DNA of 64,000 nt from Loxodes magnus. Lineage: Eukaryota; Ciliophora; Karyorelictea; Loxodida; Loxodidae. Shown here piece by piece: positions 59,095-64,000 of this stretch. The DNA is taken from assembly GCA_946699065.1 (NCBI GenBank), contig CAMPDV010002109.1, positions 1 to 64,000 of the forward strand, read 5' to 3'. Numbering within the stretch: position 1 is the stretch's first letter; each line of letters begins with the position of its first letter. Below the pieces are notes generated by a model that was not told where the DNA came from, ran no database searches, and saw only the letters and a program-made list of their open reading frames with translations. The position numbers were made by a program, and so were the translations under genes.

Positions 59095-59697
59095 TCAAAT
59101 TTTATCATACTTTGAGCTACTCTCCATTAGTTGCCTTTAACGATAAAGCTACCTGAAGTTCTGCATACTCCTTTCTTTGCAGCATTTAAATTCGTCTCCA
59201 ATTCTAAAAGGATCTTAACAACATAACTAGCCATCTGGACACTATTAACTTCCACAGCACTTTTCTCCTGGAATATCCATTGCTTAGCATTTTTGTTAGC
59301 TATTTTATACTGCAGTAGCAAACGTATCGTAAATTTATCCAGGACAACATAATTAGAATAAATTGTAAGGATTTACACAGCACATTACTATTGGCATTTC
59401 TCCCATACAGCAACTGTGATCACAACAGGCAACTCTATTATCACAACACCATTTATCTTGAGCATGCATACAGTACGATTATCCAGTTGGACAAAGCTCT
59501 AAAGTATCTTGCGCTTTTATTTAATCAAAAACAATTACCGTTGGAACTAGATAAATGAAGAATGTTAGAAACTTCGTTTTTAATACTAGCATAAATATGG
59601 AATTTAATAGTAAAGCCACAAATAAATAGTCAGAATTTAAATATCCATCATAATCCAGCTACAAATTAACAAGCTTATAACTGGGAACAGAACTCAT
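59095..59697 (-). CDS. Cysteine-rich secreted or membrane-anchored protein, granulin-like pattern
   Basis: Predicted 200 residues from ATG 59697 to the TGA at 59095-59097 with no internal TGA. A hydrophobic segment at about residues 20-55 (YLFVALLLNSIFMLVL and FLTFFIYLVPTVIVF) is either a signal anchor or, if an internal Met is the start, a cleavable signal peptide. The following domain has over 20 Cys with eight CC pairs (DKWCCD, VACCDHSCCMG, VMCCV, QLCCPGQ, EKCCG, GQLCCQD, FKCCK). CPDGQLCC and CCPGQ resemble granulin modules, which are disulfide-rich extracellular mini-domains. The Cys order does not fit a full granulin, so a divergent relative or another ciliate surface protein is possible. 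Extracellular or vesicle location is inferred from the hydrophobic start and the paired cysteines. Confidence 0.75.
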
Positions 59698-60640
59698 AAG
59701 TTAAAATAATAAATTAGTTAGCTTAGTAGAAAATAGTGATTTTAACTAAATATAAATAAGAGGTAAACTTAAATAATTACTTATAAAAAGTTAAATTGAT
59801 AAAAGCTAAGTTGCATATAATTTATCTACAATTACTAATATAAATATAGTTATAGTGTTCTGAATGATTGATAATTTATATGAAACACTTATGAATAATT
59901 TTTAATCTTTCATGCAAATAAATATATCAATGAGGCTGAATTAATTAATTAATAGCCCTGCATTTTATAAGTCAATAAATTAATTTCTATTCATCTAGAA
60001 TTTCTGCTCTAAGCTTTAGAAAATTAAGCAAAAATTAAGATTAAGATTTAAACATGTTACTTCTAGTTAAATTTGGTAGCTAATTATGTTAAAATTCTAT
60101 TGAAGGATATTTTTTAACTTTAGGTAATTAAGATTTAGAAAAGGTTTTTTGGACTAATTCTTTATATGATTTAGATAGAAATATAACATGTCTTAAGTCT
60201 TAAGTCTTAATTTTAATTCTTTAATTAAGTTTTAATGTTTTAATTTTGTAATTATAGATAAAGAAGAAAGGACCAATTCTTAAATTACATTTTACTCCTT
60301 TAATTCTTAATTTTCCATATTCAACTACAAGATAAAGCATTCTAACAACAATTACTTTGAAGTAATTTAATTATTTTAATTGATATTTTCTTATTTTATC
60401 ATTTTATTTTTATGTTTATCTACAATGTTTAAACAAGAAAGGTGTATAAGCTTAATATTTTATAGGTACAAGTTTTATATAGTCATGCTTATTAAAATGA
60501 TTTTAAACAATTTAAATTACTTAAATTTAATGCTTTTATAGTTAAAATTTATTTATCAAGGAAACTTTTCAGAAGATATATGATTAATACAACTTCCAAT
60601 GCTTTGTATCTAAATTTTATATATTTTAGTTAATTTATAC
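59698..60640. other. A+T-rich spacer
   Basis: Promoter region of the Cys-rich gene at its left end. A CTTAAGT repeat occurs near 60190-60210. Otherwise nothing recognised up to the LINE leader. Confidence 0.35.
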
Positions 60641-60650
60641 AAAAACAAAA

Positions 60651-63600
60651 ATGGAAGGCTTCAAAAAGGGTTTCTATACCACTTCTTCAATGTAGGAGAG
60701 AAAACCTGAAGTACTTTCTTCTATCATGTCTTCGCTTTAATTAGTCCAACCTTCTTTATTACGAATGGAAGCCAGACTTATAACTCAAGCTCTCAGACCA
60801 AACGGAACCATTTTCACTGATCTAAGAAACACGATAAAATAATTCACTCAACGGAAAAAGGATACCAATATGTCTATGATTGGACGGACTTCACTAAAAG
60901 GAGAGCATAAAATAAGAAAGGAATGAAGTGGTAAAGCAAAGTCACAATCTAAGCTATAATTTAATAAAAGAATGAACAACTAATCTCAGCTAACGTTTCT
61001 GAAGACTAAATGGTAAGAGTCTACTAAAATGCCTATGATAATCTATCTGATATGGTGGTCGCAGTTTATTTTAACCACTATCTGGAAAATACTGATTTAG
61101 TAGAGAAAAAGGTCATAGACTAAGAAGTATAAAAAGTGTTTAGGAATCAAATATGGAGCGAGTACGGATAAGCAGTGGCCAAATTCATTGTCAAATAAAA
61201 CAGGATAGTATATTTAATATTCAACAATGAAGAAAGATACTAGCAATTCGCTTAATTCAGGGAATGAACATTCAAAGACGTTAGAATTCCTATCTAAGCA
61301 AGAAATTAATTAGAATACTTTGACATTGATAACTTCCCAGTTTATTTCATAATAAATGAATATTCAAACATGAAGGAAGTAATGGAAGTAATGAGACAAT
61401 ATGGAAAATCTAGAGGAGAGGTATAGCATACATGCCCAAACACTATAATGCTAACAGGTAGTAGTGTAGTGTACTTAGATTTAAAAGATATAGACGAAGC
61501 AAAAAGGATACCAGAAGTAATAGACCTGAACGGAAACAAAATGAGAATACAAGGCCCAGTAAATTTTATTTGTTGTAATGCAAATTGAAAGGCCACACAG
61601 ATCAACAATACAGAAGGGTGGAAGCAGCAAAAAGGAAAAAAACTACATACAAAAAATTAAAGATGCTTGAAGGAGAAGTTAAATTAACAATATACAAACC
61701 AAAATTAAAAGCAAATAAAGCAAATAAGAGGATAATTGAAGAAGGAGAGTAAATTATTATAGAGGAAGCAAGGGAAGAAGAGAAGGAAATAAAAGGAGAA
61801 TAGAACAATAATTAAAAAAACCAGACAATTAAATAATAAAAGTCTTTTATGCTAAATTAATAAATAAGTTTTATTTTTCATCAAAATGGAATTGGACATA
61901 TGTAAGGCAAAGGATAGAGAAATGTTTATAGAATTAAATAAAATAGAAAGCAAACAATTATATAATAAGATATTTAAAATATTAGAGAAAAGGATAGGAT
62001 AAGTGATGGTAAAAATGCTAAACTCTAACAGAAAAAATAAAAACAAGCAAAATAGCATTATGTAATATGTAAGGAAAAGCGTAAATTAAGAAAAATAGCA
62101 AAAATAAATAGAAAAAGCTCAAGAAGAAAAAGAATAAAAAGCAAGATGAAAGTGAAAAGTAAAAAGCAAACTGAAACAAATTTTAATTAGAATTTACTAT
62201 GCTAAGAAACCAAAAAACAAATTTAACAATTACCCAACAACAATTAATAGGAAAAGGCAAAAAAGAAGAGAAGAATAGATAAGAAGAAGGAAAAGATAGA
62301 TAATAAGTGGAAAAAGATAAAAAAGGAGAAAAAACTAATAATGAAAATAATATGGAAGCAGAAAATAATAGATAAGATGAAAGAAAGGTGGAGAAGAAAA
62401 GGAATAAAAAGAAGAAAGTGGTGAAGAGGAAGCAGAGGAGATGGGTGAAAAAGAAGAATAAGAATAAGTCATAAAAATAGGGACGGCAAATGTTAGGGGA
62501 GTTATGAAGTGCAAAAGAGGCACTAGCCAAATTAATAACTCAAAAAAGTATCCATATTGTGGCAATATAAGAGATTTAGATTGAAGACTAAAAGGATATA
62601 TTTAATACAGCAGGATATAAAAACTTAATAAATGTGGGGTCAAAAAAAGGGAAAGGTGTAGCATTCTATATTAGAAAAGACTCATGTAAGGAGATCAGAA
62701 AAATATAGAATGAAGTCAACCAAATGACGCTTTTTGGAGGAGCGAGAGTGATGGTCATTGAAATAAGGAAAAAACTGGTAGTAATAAATATATATGCACC
62801 TGTGGAAAATGACAACTAATAATATGAGCCATTCTATAACTTAGTGAAGAATTTAAACTATAAGCAATAGAAAAAGGACATTAATGTAATGATCATAAGA
62901 GATTGAAATACGCACATAAAGAAATGATTACCTAAAAAAGTAAACTTAGTTGGAAAGAGAATGCTACAGTTCATTGAACAGAATAATTTAATATGCCTAG
63001 ACCCAATTTAAATTGGTACTTTTGTTCACTGGGACTATCAAATAAAATAGATTACTTTTTAATTGAAGAGATAATGAGAGAAAAGGTGATAAAAGTGATT
63101 TTTATTACTCATACGTAATAGGGGACCATAGATCTGGTATTATATAGATAAAGATTGGTAAAGAAGTTAGAAAACCATAAAAGATAGCAAATATAAATTA
63201 CTTAATATTAAAGAAAAAAGAGATCTAAGAAAAATTTAAAGATTTATACAAGAAAATATCTAAGAAGAAGAAATTGAAAGCCTAAACGGTACGTAGACTT
63301 ACAAATGATGAAAGAAAAAAATATAAGAAGGAGCTCAAATGGTATGTGAAACAGTTAAAACATAAAACTTTAAGATATATAAATACTCAGAAATAACAAA
63401 ATAGTGCAATAAAATTGCAGCAAATAATTAAAATAAAGGGCTAGGAACAACGAATAAATAAATGAAAATCAATAAAACGAGAAATATAGAGAGAATACCA
63501 AAGAGTAAGACAAGAATACAATTAATCAAGAATAAAAGATACAAGAAATTAGCTAAACCTATTTATGGGCATTGTAAATAAAGGAAACTTGACAGAAATC

Positions 63601-64000
63601 TGAAAGAAACTAAAAAACCTGCTTAATAGAAAAAATAATTAGTGAGTACCCTTATCAAAAGAAGATGTTAAGACTTTCAGGGATGAATGATAGCAGTTAT
63701 ATGAAGATGGCGATAATAAGATAACAACTAAATTCTTAAACAGGAGAAAAATAGTGATAAACGAATTTGAAATTTGAGAAAACATTAACTAATTGGCGAA
63801 ATGAAAAGCTGCAGGCCTGATGAAAAATAAGTAGGAACAATTTTACCAGGCAGGAAAAAAATAATAGAAGTAACTTCTAAAATGATAGCTAAGATGTTTT
63901 AAGAGGAATTAATACCTTAGGAGATGAAATAATAATACATAATATAAATATACGAAAAAGGAGGATAGATAAACCCGATGAACTATAGACCAATCTCTTT
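60651..64000 (+). mobile_element. LINE (non-LTR retrotransposon), 5' part, cut by window end
   Basis: Same family as 1-3240 but in opposite orientation. ORF1 starts at ATG 60651 (MEGFKKGFYTTSSMQERKPE) and includes LTGSSVVYLDLKDIDEAKRI near 61450-61510 and a degenerate Cys/His knuckle near 61570. The APE endonuclease lies at about 62480-63180: ANVRGV, ALAKLITQKSIHIVAIQEI, SKKGKGVAFYI, VVINIYAPVEN, RD-W-NTHI with W as TGA at 62904-62906, and GDHRSG near 63120. The reverse transcriptase starts about 63780 (NPMNYRPISL at the window end). A frame change lies near 63035, at the same place as in the other copy, and another near 62520. The ORF2 frame uses TAA/TAG as Gln throughout, so the element is adapted to the host code. 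Confidence 0.88.
60657..60711 (+). ncRNA. 5' leader RNA structure of the LINE
   Basis: Outer pairing CTTCA/TGAAG, inner pairing GGTTTC/GAAAACC, and the conserved TATACCAC between them. The innermost stem is weak in this copy. It is homologous in position to the structures of the short elements. Confidence 0.5.

Noticed and set aside
60657-60711. Call as an HDV-like or hammerhead ribozyme
   Set aside because: Nested stems are visible, but neither the double pseudoknot of HDV-like ribozymes nor the hammerhead core could be drawn. It is kept as an unnamed structure.

Overview
The window looks like nuclear DNA of a ciliate with an ambiguous genetic code. It is very A+T-rich, and under the standard code only short open frames exist. 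When TAA and TAG are read as Gln, long proteins appear on both strands: actin, kelch, WD40, FHA, RING, OTU and LINE proteins. These frames also contain internal TGA codons, repeatedly where the family has or tolerates Trp (DQK-TGA-IVSGS in two WD40 blades, CKH-TGA-FCYSC in a RING). The same genes end on TGA, for example actin after RKCY. UAA/UAG = Gln with UGA = Trp or stop is the code described for karyorelict ciliates such as Loxodes; Condylostoma is the alternative. The species is not proven.

Layout. 1-3.2 kb: LINE on the minus strand, cut by the window edge. 3.3-8.1 kb: a head-to-head pair, a coiled-coil/double-FHA protein (minus) and a large unknown protein (plus). 8.5-14.3 kb: two short retroelement-like units, an acidic protein and an unknown protein. 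15.9-18.9 kb: a second, decayed LINE. 19.8-21.6 kb: a 32-bp minisatellite at the 3' end of a RING/coiled-coil gene. 21.8-27.6 kb: short units around a small basic protein gene. 28-30.1 kb: a RING/pentapeptide/WD40 gene. 30.2-39.7 kb: a nest of short units, three GC-rich islands and dispersed repeats. 41-44.6 kb: actin and kelch. 47.1-52.2 kb: an OTU protein with seven tandem RING-like fingers, then an unknown protein. 52.6-58.1 kb: more short units. 58.6-59.7 kb: a small unknown protein and a Cys-rich secreted protein. 60.65 kb to the end: the LINE family of the left edge, inverted.

About a third of the window is retroelement-derived. At least 16 short units encode only a coiled coil plus a CCHC knuckle. 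Several share with the LINE a 5' leader that can fold into nested stems whose base pairs change together, and six have a 3' hairpin with a covarying stem and a TTGAAA-type loop. They look like non-autonomous passengers of the LINE. Host genes fit no operon. Several are ubiquitin- or signalling-type scaffold proteins (RING, OTU, FHA, WD40, kelch).

All translations were made by eye, so ends can be off by tens of bases. With a single, ambiguous stop codon, open frame length proves nothing; calls rest on motifs, composition and consistency between copies.
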